A stretch of DNA of 64,000 nucleotides from Arthrobacter saudimassiliensis (GCA_900016675.1 LN483070.1:1426001-1490000); one strand, 5' to 3'. Positions 35,032 to 44,418 are shown, counted from the first letter of the stretch. A program made the numbers and translations. The notes: generated by a model from the sequence alone, not told the origin.

Positions 35032-36111
35032 TCAGTTCTGCCCGGCGTACTCGGGGTAGTCGGTGTACCCCTCGGGGCCGAAGGCGTAGAAGGTGCTCCG
35101 GTCCGGGGCGTTCAGCGGCAGGTCATCGCGCCAGCGCCGGACCAGGTCGGGGTTGGCGAGCGCCGGACGGCCGACGACGACCGCGTCGCACAGGCCCCGG
35201 TCCATCATTTCGAGGGCCTCGTCCCGGGTGGTCTCGACGCCGAAGCCCGAGTTCAGCAGGACCGGGCCGTCGAACCGGCGGCGCAGCTCCTGGACCAGAT
35301 GGCCGGCGGGGTCGTTGTGCAGGATGCTCAGGTACGCGGGCTTCAGCGGCGCGATGGCGTCCACCAGGGTGCCGTAGGTGGCCAGCAGGTCCTCCGGATC
35401 GGTTTCCAGCGCGTCCTGGACGTTGTGCTCGGGAGAGATGCGCAGGCCGGTGCGCTCAGCGCCGATCTCCGCGGCGACGGCCCGGTAGAGCTCGATGACG
35501 AAGCGGGCCCGGTTCTCCGGCGAGCCGCCGTAACCGTCCGTGCGCAGGTTGGCGGCGGGGGAGAGGAATTCGTGCAGCAGGTAGCCGTTGGCGCCGTGCA
35601 GCTCGACCCCGTCAAACCCGGCGTCCACCGCGTTGCGGCAGGCGGCCACGAACTCCGCGATGACCTGCGGGATTTCGTCGGCGGCCAGGGCCCGCGGCAC
35701 CGGATAAGGCTGCTTGCCCTCATAGGTGTGGGTCAGGCCGTTGATGGCGACGGCGCTGGGCGCCAGCACCTCGCGTCCGCCGTTGATGCCCGGGTGCGTG
35801 ACCCGGCCGGAATGCATCACCTGGGCGTAGATCCGTCCGCCGGCCGCATGCACGGCGTCCGTGACCTTCCGCCAGCCGGCCACCTGCTCCTCCGTCACCA
35901 GGCCGGGCTGGCCGGTAAAGGCCTGGCCCGCGAAGCTCGGGTACGTTCCCTCGCTGATGATCAGGCCGAGGGATGCGCGCTGGCGGTAGTGCTCGGCCAC
36001 CATGGGGCCGGGGACGCCGTCGCGGCCGCTGCGCATCCGGGTCAGCGGGGCCATCACCAGCCGGTTGGACAGCTCCACGGAGCCGACGGTGAGCGGGGAG
36101 AACAGGTTCAT
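35032..36111 (-). CDS. Old Yellow Enzyme family NADH:flavin oxidoreductase
   Basis: This 359-aa FMN-dependent ene-reductase-type enzyme reduces activated C=C bonds with NAD(P)H. The start MNLFSPLTVG has AGGAAGG upstream. Conserved segments are LSNRLVMAPLTRMRS, the FMN/substrate strip YAQVMHSGRV, ELHGANGYLLHEFLSP with the phenol-binding His/Asn pair, DGYGGSPENRARF, and DAVVVGRPALANPDL for the FMN phosphate. The size and ending (TDYPEY) match the NemA/xenobiotic-reductase class. The physiological substrate is unknown. It lies upstream of a shared terminator and 107 bp after the thioesterase gene on the same strand. Confidence 0.92.
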   Translation of the reverse strand: MNLFSPLTVGSVELSNRLVMAPLTRMRSGRDGVPGPMVAEHYRQRASLGLIISEGTYPSFAGQAFTGQPGLVTEEQVAGWRKVTDAVHAAGGRIYAQVMHSGRVTHPGINGGREVLAPSAVAINGLTHTYEGKQPYPVPRALAADEIPQVIAEFVAACRNAVDAGFDGVELHGANGYLLHEFLSPAANLRTDGYGGSPENRARFVIELYRAVAAEIGAERTGLRISPEHNVQDALETDPEDLLATYGTLVDAIAPLKPAYLSILHNDPAGHLVQELRRRFDGPVLLNSGFGVETTRDEALEMMDRGLCDAVVVGRPALANPDLVRRWRDDLPLNAPDRSTFYAFGPEGYTDYPEYAGQN

Positions 36112-36218
36112 GCAGGGCCTTCCTTTCGGACGGCACGCCGATGGGCGCGGCCGTCGTGGGTACCTCGGTGGCAACCACGGAAGGGCCCCGCTCTATTCCG
36201 GTGCCGTTTGTCGCCCGG

Positions 36219-36707
36219 CTACCGGTTCCCGCGCAGCATGTTCGTGATCCGGGCGGTGGACAGCCGCCGGCCCTGCTCGTCGGTCATGACCACCTCGTGG
36301 GTGGTCAGGGTGCGGCCCAGGTGCAGCGCCGTCGCCGTTCCGGTCACCAGGCCGGAGGAGACCGAGCGGTGGTGGGTGGCGCTGATCTCGATCCCTACGG
36401 CGTGGCGGCCCGGGCCGGCGTGCAGCCCGGCGCCGAAGGACCCCAGGGTTTCGGCCAGCACCAGGTGGGCGCCGCCGTGCAGGATGCCGGCGACCTGCTC
36501 GTTGCCCTCCACCGGCATGGTGGCCACCAGCCGCTCCGGGGACATCTCCAGGAAGCGGATGCCCATCCGCTCGACCAGGTTGCCCACGCCGTGGGCAGCC
36601 AGCCCGGCGTGCAGTTCGGGGGGAACGCCGGCTTCGGTCAGCTGCCTCACGTAGGGGTTCTCGGGCGTGCCGGAGGCCTCATCGGCCGGCGTGAAAATGT
36701 CCTTCAT
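36219..36707 (-). CDS. PaaI-type hotdog thioesterase
   Basis: This 162-aa protein is a hotdog-fold thioesterase of the PaaI/YbdB type. The core motif is VAGILHGGAHLVLAETLGSFG, with the H-G-G turn and the catalytic acidic residue at the start of the long helix. ATHHRSVSSGLVTGTATALH is the second half. ATG at 36707 is chosen over further upstream starts because conserved sequence begins there and the longer frame would cover the polA promoter. It is divergent from polA with only 19 bp between the start codons, so the two must share a promoter region. The acyl substrate is not predictable. Confidence 0.87.
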   Translation of the reverse strand: MKDIFTPADEASGTPENPYVRQLTEAGVPPELHAGLAAHGVGNLVERMGIRFLEMSPERLVATMPVEGNEQVAGILHGGAHLVLAETLGSFGAGLHAGPGRHAVGIEISATHHRSVSSGLVTGTATALHLGRTLTTHEVVMTDEQGRRLSTARITNMLRGNR

Positions 36708-36713
36708 GGCCAC

Positions 36714-36719
36714 TAGGCT
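36714..36719 (+). promoter_or_regulatory. Leaderless -10 box of polA
   Basis: TAGGCT ends 7 nt before the GTG start at 36727; GTGAAA 17 bp upstream is a weak -35 and lies inside the divergent thioesterase gene. Confidence 0.5.
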
Positions 36720-36726
36720 TGCAGTT

Positions 36727-39489
36727 GTGAGTGAAACAACCAAACCGGCCGCAGTAACCGTTCCGGACAGCAGCACCGAGTCCGCCCAGGCCCTGGGGAC
36801 GGTGTCCGACGGCGGACGGAACCGCCTGCTCGTCATCGACGGCCATTCCATGGCGTTCCGGGCCTTCTACGCCCTTCCCGCCGAGAACTTCTCCACCGAC
36901 ACCGGCCAGCACACCAACGCCGTCTACGGCTTCACGTCCATGCTGATCAACCTGGTCAAGCAGGAGCAGCCCACGCACCTGGCCGTGGCGTTCGACCTGG
37001 ACACCCCCACGTTCCGCTCCGAGGAATACACCGAGTACAAGGCCGGCCGGAACAAGACGCCGGAAGAGTTCCACGGCCAGGTGGACCTGATCATCAAGGT
37101 CCTCGAAGCCATGAACATCCCCACGCTCACTGTCGACGGCTTCGAGGCCGACGACATCCTGGCGACCCTCGCCGAGCAGGCCGCCGCCAAGGACTGGGAC
37201 GTCATGGTGGTCTCCGGAGACCGCGACGCCTTCCAGCTGGTGAACGACCGGGTGACCGTCTTCTACCCGAAGAAGGGCGTGTCCGACCTGCCCCGGATGG
37301 ACGCCGCCGCCGTCGAGGCCAAGTACCTGGTGCCGCCGCACCAGTACTCCGACCTCGCCGCCCTCGTCGGCGAGACGGCCGACAACCTGCCGGGCGTGCC
37401 CGGCGTCGGGCCCAAGACCGCCGCGAAATGGATCAAGCTCTACGGCGGGCTCGAAGGCATCATCGAGAACCTCGACAGCATCAAGGGCAAGGTCGGCGAC
37501 TCGCTGCGGGCCAACATCGAGGGCGTCAAGCGCAACCGGCGGCTCAACCACCTGCTGCGCGACGTCGACCTGCCGGTGGACCTCGACGCCATGACCGCGC
37601 GCCGGCCCGACCGCGACGCCGTCGAGGAGCTGTTCGACGCGCTGCAGTTCAACGCGCTCCGCAAGCGCCTTTTCGACATGTACGGCGAGGAGGAACAGGC
37701 CCAGCAGCCGGGCTTCGAACCGCCGGCCCACCAGGTGATCACCGGCGCCGCCGAGCTCACCGCCTGGATCAATGCCACCAACCAGGCCAAGACGGCCCTG
37801 CAGCTGATCGTCGAGGGGGCCGGTGCCGCGGCCGACACCGTCGCCCTGGCCCTGGTCACCGACCAGGCCTCGGCGCTCGTGCCGCTGACCCGCCTCGACG
37901 CCGACACGGAGAAGGTCCTCGCCGCCTGGCTCGAGGACCTCGATGCGCCCAAGGTGGTGCACGACTTCAAGGCCGCCTACAAGGCGCTGGCGGCCCGCGG
38001 CCTGCGGCTGGCCGGCGTCGTCGACGACACCATGATCTCCGGGTACCTCATCCAGCCCGACCGGCGCAGCTACGACCTGGCCGGCCTGGCCCAGCACCAC
38101 CTGAAGGTGGCCCTGGGCGCCGCCCCTGAGGCGGACAACCAGCTTGCGCTTCCCCTCGGAGATGAAGCCGAGGATGAGGCGGCAGCCTCGGCGGCCGTCC
38201 TGAACGGATACGCCGCCCTCCAGCTGAGCGACCACTTCGGCGGGCAGCTGCTCCAGCGCGGCGCCAACCAGCTGCTCGGCGGTCTCGAGCTGCCGCTGGC
38301 GCGGGTGCTCGGCGACATGGAGATGGCCGGCATCGCCGTCTCCCGGGAAAAGCTGGAGCGGCTGCTGGACGACTTCAGCGCCACGATCAGCAACGCCAGC
38401 TCCGAGGCGTTCCGGATCATCGGCAAGGAAATCAACCTCGGCTCGCCCAAGCAGCTGCAGGCCGTCCTGTTCGACGAGCTGGGCCTGCCCAAGACCAAGA
38501 AGATCAAGACCGGCTACTCCACCGACGCCGACGCGCTGGCGGACCTGATCGTGAAGACCGGGCACCCGTTCCTGGAGCAGCTGCTCGCGTTCCGCGACGC
38601 CTCCAAGCTCCGCTCCACCGTCGAGGGCCTGTACAAGTCCGTGGCCGACGACGGCCGGATCCACACCACCTACACGCAGACCATTGCCGCCACCGGCCGG
38701 CTGTCCTCCGTGAACCCGAACCTGCAGAACATTCCGATCCGCTCCGAGGAGGGCCGGCGGATCCGCGAGGTCTTCGTGGTCGGCGAGGGCTACGAGCAGC
38801 TGCTCACCGCCGACTACTCGCAGATCGAAATGCGGATCATGGCGCACCTGTCCGGCGACGAGGGGCTGATCGAGGCCTTCCGCAACGGCGAGGACCTGCA
38901 CCGCTTCGTCGGCTCGCACATCTTCAACGTGGCGCCGGAGGAAGTCACCAGCGCCATGCGCTCCAAGGTCAAGGCCATGTCCTACGGCCTGGTCTACGGA
39001 CTGAGCTCCTTCGGCCTCTCCAAGCAGCTGGGCATCCCGGTGGACGAGGCCCGGACCCTGATGCGGGACTACTTCACCCGGTTCGGCGCGGTGCGGGACT
39101 ACCTGCGCGGCGTCGTCGAGCAGGCCCGCAAGGACGGCTTCACCTCGACGATCGAAGGCCGGCGCCGGTACCTGCCGGACCTGTCCAGCGACAACCGGCA
39201 GCTGCGGGAGATGGCTGAGCGCGCCGCGCTGAACGCGCCCATCCAGGGCTCCGCCGCGGACATCATCAAGCGTGCCATGCTGGGCGTGGACACCGAGCTG
39301 CGCGCGCAGGGCCTGAAGTCCCGCATGCTGCTGCAGGTGCACGACGAACTGGTGCTCGAAGTCGCGGCCGGCGAACGCGAGGCCGTCGAGGCCCTGGTGC
39401 GCGAACAGATGGCCGGGGCGGCCGACCTGTCCGTGCCGCTGGACGTCTCGGTCGGCGCGGGCATCAGCTGGCACGAAGCCGGGCACTAG
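36727..39489 (+). CDS. polA: DNA polymerase I
   Basis: This 920-aa family A polymerase for Okazaki maturation and repair starts at GTG 36727, 7 nt after a -10 box. Residues about 35-310 are the 5'-3' exonuclease (VIDGHSMAFRAFYALP, VDGFEADDILATLA, GETADNLPGVPGVGPKTA). The middle 3'-5' exonuclease domain (about 330-520) is present but lacks the catalytic D-x-E signature (VALALVTDQASALVPL instead), as in other actinobacterial PolA. The polymerase domain has motif A TADYSQIEMRIMAHLS, motif B RSKVKAMSYGLVYG and motif C LLQVHDELVLEV. No SOS box was seen upstream. Confidence 0.97.
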   Translation: MSETTKPAAVTVPDSSTESAQALGTVSDGGRNRLLVIDGHSMAFRAFYALPAENFSTDTGQHTNAVYGFTSMLINLVKQEQPTHLAVAFDLDTPTFRSEEYTEYKAGRNKTPEEFHGQVDLIIKVLEAMNIPTLTVDGFEADDILATLAEQAAAKDWDVMVVSGDRDAFQLVNDRVTVFYPKKGVSDLPRMDAAAVEAKYLVPPHQYSDLAALVGETADNLPGVPGVGPKTAAKWIKLYGGLEGIIENLDSIKGKVGDSLRANIEGVKRNRRLNHLLRDVDLPVDLDAMTARRPDRDAVEELFDALQFNALRKRLFDMYGEEEQAQQPGFEPPAHQVITGAAELTAWINATNQAKTALQLIVEGAGAAADTVALALVTDQASALVPLTRLDADTEKVLAAWLEDLDAPKVVHDFKAAYKALAARGLRLAGVVDDTMISGYLIQPDRRSYDLAGLAQHHLKVALGAAPEADNQLALPLGDEAEDEAAASAAVLNGYAALQLSDHFGGQLLQRGANQLLGGLELPLARVLGDMEMAGIAVSREKLERLLDDFSATISNASSEAFRIIGKEINLGSPKQLQAVLFDELGLPKTKKIKTGYSTDADALADLIVKTGHPFLEQLLAFRDASKLRSTVEGLYKSVADDGRIHTTYTQTIAATGRLSSVNPNLQNIPIRSEEGRRIREVFVVGEGYEQLLTADYSQIEMRIMAHLSGDEGLIEAFRNGEDLHRFVGSHIFNVAPEEVTSAMRSKVKAMSYGLVYGLSSFGLSKQLGIPVDEARTLMRDYFTRFGAVRDYLRGVVEQARKDGFTSTIEGRRRYLPDLSSDNRQLREMAERAALNAPIQGSAADIIKRAMLGVDTELRAQGLKSRMLLQVHDELVLEVAAGEREAVEALVREQMAGAADLSVPLDVSVGAGISWHEAGH

Positions 39490-39524
39490 CCGGATCCGGC
39501 GCCCACACGGAGAGGAAACGGCAT

Positions 39525-40859
39525 ATGGGGGAGACCACCGCGGCTCCGGCAGGCAGCGGCGCACCTGACGGGCTGCGGCTCGTATCGTTCGCGCCGGGGC
39601 TGGACGACGCCGGCCAGGCGGCCGATGCGCGTACCCGGAACTGGTTCGACGCCGTCGACTTGGGGTTCCATGAGGAGCGCACCGATGAGTCACGGCTGCC
39701 CGCCCTGGTCCGGGCCTTTCAGCGCGACGGGCGGACCCTGACCGCGGTCTACGACGACGCTGCCCCCGAGCACGCGTGGGATCCGGCCGTTCCGGTCGCC
39801 ACGTACGCCTCGATGGTGAATGACCTGAACGTGGGCGGAACGCTGCTGCCCGCGCACCTGGTCACGGCGGTGACCGTGCGGCCCACCCACCGCCGCCGCG
39901 GCATCCTGCGCCGGATGATCACCACCGACCTGGCAGCGGCGAAGGCCGCCGGCCTGCCGGTGGCCGCGCTGACCGCGTCGGAGGCAACCATTTACGGCCG
40001 CTTCGGCTTCGGCGCGGCGACGTCCTCGGCGGAGATCCAGGTCGACACCCGCGGCGGCCTGGACTTCAATGCGCCTCCGGCGGGCACCGTGGCGGTGGCC
40101 GATGCCGCGAAGCTGCAGGCCCTGGCGCCCGGGATCTTCCGGGCCCACCTGCAGCGGACCTTCGGTGCCCTGGGCCGGCAGCACAGCTACGCACTGCGCG
40201 CCTCCGGGGCCTGGGGGCAGGAAAGCACCGAGCCGGACAAGGGCGTGCGCGGCGTGATCCGCTACGACAGCAACGGCGTTCCCGACGGGTACGCCGCCTA
40301 CAAGTCGCTCGGCTGGCAGACCGAGCCGCACACCCTGAAGGTGATCGACCTGGTGGCGGCCGGCGACGAGGCCTACCGGGAGCTGTGGCGCTACCTGGGT
40401 GCCGTCGACCTCGTCGAGCGGGTGACTTTCGGCGTGGCTCCGGTGGAGGACCCGCTGCCGTGGATGCTCGCCAACCGACGCCGCTACCGGGTCACCGGGA
40501 TTGACGACGTGCTGTGGCTGCGCGTGCTGGATGTCGGGGCCGCGCTTCAGGCGCGGGGATACTTCGCCGACGGCGCGGTGGTCCTGGATGTCACCGATCC
40601 TTTGGATCACGCCGCCGGCAGCTGGCTCCTCGAGGCCCGCGGCGGAGCCGCAGCCGTCACCCCGGCCGCCGACGGCGACCGCCCGGACGTTCCCCGGGCC
40701 GCACTGGGCGTCTCGGCCCTCGGCTCCCTCTACCTCGGTGCCGTCAGTGCCCGCACCCTGGCCTCCGCGGGCGGCATCCGGGCCGGGGAAGACGCGCTGG
40801 ACATGCTGGACGCCATGTTCAGCGCCGGCCCGGCGCCGTACTGCAGCACGCACTTCTAG
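39525..40859 (+). CDS. Eis-like GNAT N-acetyltransferase
   Basis: This 444-aa protein has the Eis layout: two GNAT folds and a C-terminal sterol-carrier-like domain. The acetyl-CoA loop is VTVRPTHRRRGILRRMI, followed by ALTASEATIYGRFGFGAA, typical of Eis proteins. The second GNAT half starts near 200 and the SCP2-like domain near 300. The chain ends in Phe, whose free carboxylate is catalytic in Eis enzymes. Family members acetylate aminoglycosides and protein lysines at several positions; the natural substrate here is unknown. It follows polA by 35 bp and may be read through from it; AGAGGAAACGG precedes the ATG. Confidence 0.9.
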   Translation: MGETTAAPAGSGAPDGLRLVSFAPGLDDAGQAADARTRNWFDAVDLGFHEERTDESRLPALVRAFQRDGRTLTAVYDDAAPEHAWDPAVPVATYASMVNDLNVGGTLLPAHLVTAVTVRPTHRRRGILRRMITTDLAAAKAAGLPVAALTASEATIYGRFGFGAATSSAEIQVDTRGGLDFNAPPAGTVAVADAAKLQALAPGIFRAHLQRTFGALGRQHSYALRASGAWGQESTEPDKGVRGVIRYDSNGVPDGYAAYKSLGWQTEPHTLKVIDLVAAGDEAYRELWRYLGAVDLVERVTFGVAPVEDPLPWMLANRRRYRVTGIDDVLWLRVLDVGAALQARGYFADGAVVLDVTDPLDHAAGSWLLEARGGAAAVTPAADGDRPDVPRAALGVSALGSLYLGAVSARTLASAGGIRAGEDALDMLDAMFSAGPAPYCSTHF

Positions 40860-40898
40860 CCGGCGTGGGGCGAACGGGCAGCGCTTTGCCCGGCGCCT

Positions 40899-40928
40899 TT
40901 GACCTGAGTTGGAGGCTGCGGCTAGACT
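40899..40928 (+). promoter_or_regulatory. rpsA promoter
   Basis: TTGACC (40899-40904) and TAGACT (40923-40928) are separated by 18 bp, the strongest plus-strand promoter match noted. It gives a leader of about 150 nt before the ATG at 41087; within it a TGTCC/GGACA stem (40967-40983) is visible. Confidence 0.7.
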
Positions 40929-41086
40929 GAACGCGCGCTTTATTAGGCGCATGTCAGTTCCATTCCTGTCCATCTTCCGGACAAGCACACCCGTCCTGGC
41001 GTTTTTGAAGGTACTACGTGCCGTTCGGAGCCGCTGGATGGTTGCCCGGAAAATATTCATAACTTCCACATCGGAGTCCCAACTAC

Positions 41087-42553
41087 ATGACCATCACCAC
41101 CACCGAGAAGTCCGGCACCCCGCAGGTCGCCATCAACGACATCGGATCTGCCGAAGACTTCCTCGCCGCCATTGACGCGACCATCAAGTACTTCAACGAC
41201 GGCGATCTCGTCGAGGGTACTGTCGTCAAGGTTGACCGCGACGAAGTCCTGCTCGACATCGGTTACAAGACCGAAGGTGTCATCCCCTCCCGCGAGCTTT
41301 CCATCAAGCACGACGTTGATCCCGGCGAAGTTGTTTCCGTCGGCGACCAGGTCGAGGCCCTGGTGCTCACCAAGGAGGACAAGGAAGGCCGCCTGATCCT
41401 CTCCAAGAAGCGCGCGCAGTACGAGCGTGCCTGGGGCGACATCGAGAAGATCAAGGAAGAGGACGGCGTCGTCACCGGCACCGTCATCGAGGTTGTCAAG
41501 GGTGGCCTCATCCTCGACATCGGGCTGCGCGGCTTCCTGCCGGCATCCCTGGTGGAGATGCGTCGTGTGCGTGACCTGGCTCCGTACATCGGTCAGCAGA
41601 TCGAAGCCAAGATCATCGAGCTGGACAAGAACCGCAACAACGTTGTGCTGTCCCGCCGCGCCTGGCTCGAGCAGACCCAGTCCGAGGTCCGCTCCACCTT
41701 CCTCAACAAGCTCGAGAAGGGCCAGGTCCGCCCGGGCGTTGTCTCCTCGATCGTCAACTTCGGTGCCTTCGTGGACCTGGGCGGCGTCGACGGCCTCGTG
41801 CACGTCTCCGAGCTGTCCTGGAAGCACATCGACCACCCGTCCGAGGTCGTCGAGGTTGGCCAGGAAGTCACCGTCGAGGTCCTGGAAGTCGACCTGGACC
41901 GCGAGCGTGTCTCCCTGTCGCTGAAGGCCACCCAGGAAGATCCCTGGCAGACCTTCGCCCGCACCCACGCCCTGGGCCAGGTTGTTCCGGGCAAGGTCAC
42001 CAAGCTCGTTCCGTTCGGTGCGTTCGTTCGCGTCGAAGACGGCATCGAGGGCCTGGTGCACATCTCCGAGCTGGCCGTCCGCCACGTGGAGCTGGCCGAG
42101 CAGGTTGTCTCCGTGGGCGACGAGCTGTTCGTCAAGGTCATCGACATCGACCTCGAGCGTCGCCGGATCTCCCTGTCGCTGAAGCAGGCGAACGAGGGCG
42201 TCGATCCCGAGGGCACCGAGTTCGACCCGGCTCTGTACGGCATGGCCGCGGAGTACGACGAGGCCGGCAACTACAAGTACCCGGAGGGCTTCGATCCGGA
42301 GTCCAACGAGTGGCTCGAAGGCTACGAGGCACAGCGTGCCGCTTGGGAGCAGCAGTACGCTGACGCCCAGGCCCGCTGGGAGGCTCACAAGAAGCAGGTT
42401 GCGCAGCACGCCTCCGAGGACATGGGCGGCGCCGCTGACGCTGTCGAGGGTGGCACCAGCTACTCCTCCGAGCCCGTCTCCGAGTCGAACGCCGGCACCC
42501 TGGCTTCCGATGAAGCCCTGGCTGCTCTGCGTGAGAAGCTGACCGGAAACTAG
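41087..42553 (+). CDS. rpsA: 30S ribosomal protein S1
   Basis: This 488-aa ribosomal protein brings structured mRNAs to the 30S subunit. Four S1 RNA-binding repeats are visible at about 38-105 (GDLVEGTVVKVDRDEVLLDI), 120-185 (GVVTGTVIEVVKGGLILDI), 207-277 (GQVRPGVVSSIVNFGAFVDL) and 293-363 (GQVVPGKVTKLVPFGAFVRV). They are followed by an acidic, low-complexity tail. Codon use shifts to more GTT/GAA/AAG than its neighbours, as expected for a highly expressed gene. Only a weak CGGAG precedes the ATG. A terminator follows. Confidence 0.98.
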   Translation: MTITTTEKSGTPQVAINDIGSAEDFLAAIDATIKYFNDGDLVEGTVVKVDRDEVLLDIGYKTEGVIPSRELSIKHDVDPGEVVSVGDQVEALVLTKEDKEGRLILSKKRAQYERAWGDIEKIKEEDGVVTGTVIEVVKGGLILDIGLRGFLPASLVEMRRVRDLAPYIGQQIEAKIIELDKNRNNVVLSRRAWLEQTQSEVRSTFLNKLEKGQVRPGVVSSIVNFGAFVDLGGVDGLVHVSELSWKHIDHPSEVVEVGQEVTVEVLEVDLDRERVSLSLKATQEDPWQTFARTHALGQVVPGKVTKLVPFGAFVRVEDGIEGLVHISELAVRHVELAEQVVSVGDELFVKVIDIDLERRRISLSLKQANEGVDPEGTEFDPALYGMAAEYDEAGNYKYPEGFDPESNEWLEGYEAQRAAWEQQYADAQARWEAHKKQVAQHASEDMGGAADAVEGGTSYSSEPVSESNAGTLASDEALAALREKLTGN

Positions 42554-42585
42554 TTTTCCGCCTTCCGGCCCGGCCGGAACCGCAG

Positions 42586-42619
42586 AGGCGGGTTCCCACT
42601 TCGGTGGGGACCCGCCTTT
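42586..42619 (+). terminator. rpsA terminator
   Basis: GGCGGGTTCCCAC and GTGGGGACCCGCC pair around a TTCG tetraloop and are followed by TTT, starting 33 bp after the rpsA stop. Confidence 0.85.
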
Positions 42620-42703
42620 GTCATGTCCTGCCCCACCGGGCACCGGGGAGACCGGCGCCGGTAGACTCCCGGGGGAAGGCACAACGAGGGGCAGGAGAAC
42701 GCA

Positions 42704-43267
42704 GTGGGGGAGCCGCAGTATCCAACGGGACCGGCGCAGCAGCCGTCGGCGGAACGGAACGGGCTCGTCGGCGACCCGGCATCCCGCCCGTCTCCCTCGA
42801 TGTCTTTCCATCCTGTCCCGCCGCCCCACGGCCCTGCGGCATACCCGGGACTTCCCTTCCCGCCGTATCCCGTTCCGCCCGCGGGCCCCGGTGCCTGGAC
42901 CGCCCACCCCGCCGGCCGGCCACAGCCTCGGGGCAGGGCCCGCCGCCTGCGCGGCGCCCTGCTGTGGAACCTGGTGGCTGCCCACCTCGTCTGGTTCGCG
43001 GTGCTGGCCCTGAACTGGGGCTGCGCGGCGTTCCTTGGCTTCAGCGCGCTCCTGAGCAATCCCAACGAGGACTATTCCGCTGTCATGGACTACGTCCGCT
43101 TGTCCTTTTGGGGGCCCCTGGCGGCCGTGGCGGCCGGCTGGGCGGTCGCCGGTCCTGCCCTTGCGCTGCGGCGGTCCCGGCTGGCGGTCTGGGCCCTGTG
43201 CATCTGTGTGTACGGCTGGACGCTGCTCTGGCTGGGCGTCACCGTACGTGCGTTGATGCTGCTCTGA
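42704..43267 (+). CDS. Proline-rich small membrane protein of unknown function
   Basis: This 187-aa protein is not recognised. The first 75 residues are Pro/Gly/Ala rich and probably disordered (PPPHGPAAYPGLPFPPYPVP). After a basic stretch (RPQPRGRARRLRG) come three to four hydrophobic helices (LWNLVAAHLVWFAVLALNW; FWGPLAAVAAGWAVAGPALAL; LAVWALCICVYGWTLLWLGV). The GTG start has AGGAGAAC upstream, and TAGACT at 42662-42667 is a plausible -10. Proline-rich N-terminal tails before small membrane domains are common in actinobacterial proteins of the cell envelope. It lies between the rpsA terminator and the ceb-like operon. Confidence 0.75.
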   Translation: MGEPQYPTGPAQQPSAERNGLVGDPASRPSPSMSFHPVPPPHGPAAYPGLPFPPYPVPPAGPGAWTAHPAGRPQPRGRARRLRGALLWNLVAAHLVWFAVLALNWGCAAFLGFSALLSNPNEDYSAVMDYVRLSFWGPLAAVAAGWAVAGPALALRRSRLAVWALCICVYGWTLLWLGVTVRALMLL

Positions 43268-43345
43268 CAGGGCCGTAGGGGACCCGCTGATGGCTGGCAG
43301 GGGTCCGAACGGCTGCTGCCGCCGGTTGGCCGCCGGTTAAGTGGA

Positions 43346-43381
43346 GCGTGGGACGCCCCGGTGTTCCGGGACGTCCCACGC
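43346..43381. terminator. Hairpin between convergent membrane-protein and LacI genes
   Basis: GCGTGGGACG pairs with CGTCCCACGC, extended after a C-A mismatch by CCCGG/CCGGG around a TGTT loop. It probably terminates the LacI end of the ceb-like operon and the opposing gene. No T-run. Confidence 0.65.
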
Positions 43382-43398
43382 GGCTTGGGGCCCTGGCG

Positions 43399-44418
43399 CT
43401 AGGCGGATTCCCTCACGACCAGGGAGATGGGGAGCCGGCTGACGCGCTGGGCCGGCCGGCCCTCGATGAGGTCGACCAGGACCTCCGCCATTTTCTCGCC
43501 CAGGGTGGAAATGGGATGGTGGACGGTGGTCAGCGCCGGCGTCACGCTCGTGGCGAAGTAGTCGTCGTCGAACCCGACCACAGCGATGTCCTCGGGAATG
43601 CGCAGCCCGTGTTCCTTGATGACCTCCAGTGCCCCGGCCGCCATCTGGTCGTTCGCGGCGAACAGGCCGTCCAGCGGTTTCCCGCGGGCCAGCAGGCGTC
43701 GCATGGCCGCCGCCCCTGAAGCCACGGTGAAGTCGCCGTACTCCACCAGGGCGTCGTCGAGCCCCGCATCCTGCAGCACCGTCTGCCACCCGGCCAGCCG
43801 GTCGACGCCGGGCGGCATGTCCTGCGGCCCGGCGATCGTGGCGATGGCCTTCCGTCCCGTCTCGACCAGGCGCCGCGTGGCGGCCTGTGCGCCCTCCTCG
43901 TTGTCGACCTCCACGTAACAGCTGTCGCGGTGGTTGACGAGCGGTCGTCCGGCGAAAACGATCGGCAGCGAGTCATTCAGGTGTTCCCACGAATGGTCCC
44001 CGCTGTGGTGGGAGACCACCAGCACCCCGTCGACGTTGCCGCCCATCAGGTAGCGCCGGGTCTTTTCCGGGTTCGCCTCGGAGGACGTCACCATGTTCAG
44101 CATGTAGTCGGTGGTGTTGAGGTACTTCGCGACCCCCTCCACCACGGTGGCGAAGAAGGGGTCGGCGAAAACCTTGGACGTGGATTCCGGCACCAGCAGC
44201 GTCACGGTGTACGTCCTGCGGCTGGCGAGCGTCCGTGCCGCCCGGTTCGGCACATAGTTCAGTGTCTTGACCGCCTGCTGGACGGTACGGACCAGCTCCG
44301 GCGCCACGGAGGGAGAGCCGTTGACCACGCGGGAGACGGTGGCACGGGACACTCCGGCCAGGGCAGCCACCATCTCCAGTGTCGGGGCCGGCCGCGCCTG
44401 GCCGGTGTCAGCAGCCAT
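43399..44418 (-). CDS. LacI-family transcriptional regulator (CebR-like)
   Basis: This 339-aa repressor starts at ATG 44418 with GGAGG 5 nt upstream. The N-terminal HTH and hinge (about 13-60) read TLEMVAALAGVSRATVSRVVNG then NYVPNRAARTLASRRT. A periplasmic-binding-like effector domain follows (VTLLVPESTSKVFADPFF, DGVLVVSHHSGDHSW, FAANDQMAAGALEVI, VVGFDDDYFATSVTPALTTV). It sits 70 bp after the GH1 gene on the same strand, so it is probably the last gene of the operon and autoregulated. The two identical palindromes at 49375 and 49429 resemble the CebR operator (TGGGAGCGCTCCCA) in the central GAGCGCTC. Effector, probably cellobiose, is inferred. Confidence 0.9.
   Translation of the reverse strand: MAADTGQARPAPTLEMVAALAGVSRATVSRVVNGSPSVAPELVRTVQQAVKTLNYVPNRAARTLASRRTYTVTLLVPESTSKVFADPFFATVVEGVAKYLNTTDYMLNMVTSSEANPEKTRRYLMGGNVDGVLVVSHHSGDHSWEHLNDSLPIVFAGRPLVNHRDSCYVEVDNEEGAQAATRRLVETGRKAIATIAGPQDMPPGVDRLAGWQTVLQDAGLDDALVEYGDFTVASGAAAMRRLLARGKPLDGLFAANDQMAAGALEVIKEHGLRIPEDIAVVGFDDDYFATSVTPALTTVHHPISTLGEKMAEVLVDLIEGRPAQRVSRLPISLVVRESA

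Noticed and set aside
36679-39693. Very long minus-strand open frame opposite polA
   Set aside because: It lies wholly antisense to polA, has no family resemblance or ribosome site, and is explained by high GC at third codon positions.
41057-42985. Long minus-strand open frame opposite rpsA
   Set aside because: It overlaps rpsA, its terminator and the following gene; it mirrors the S1 repeats and is not a protein family.
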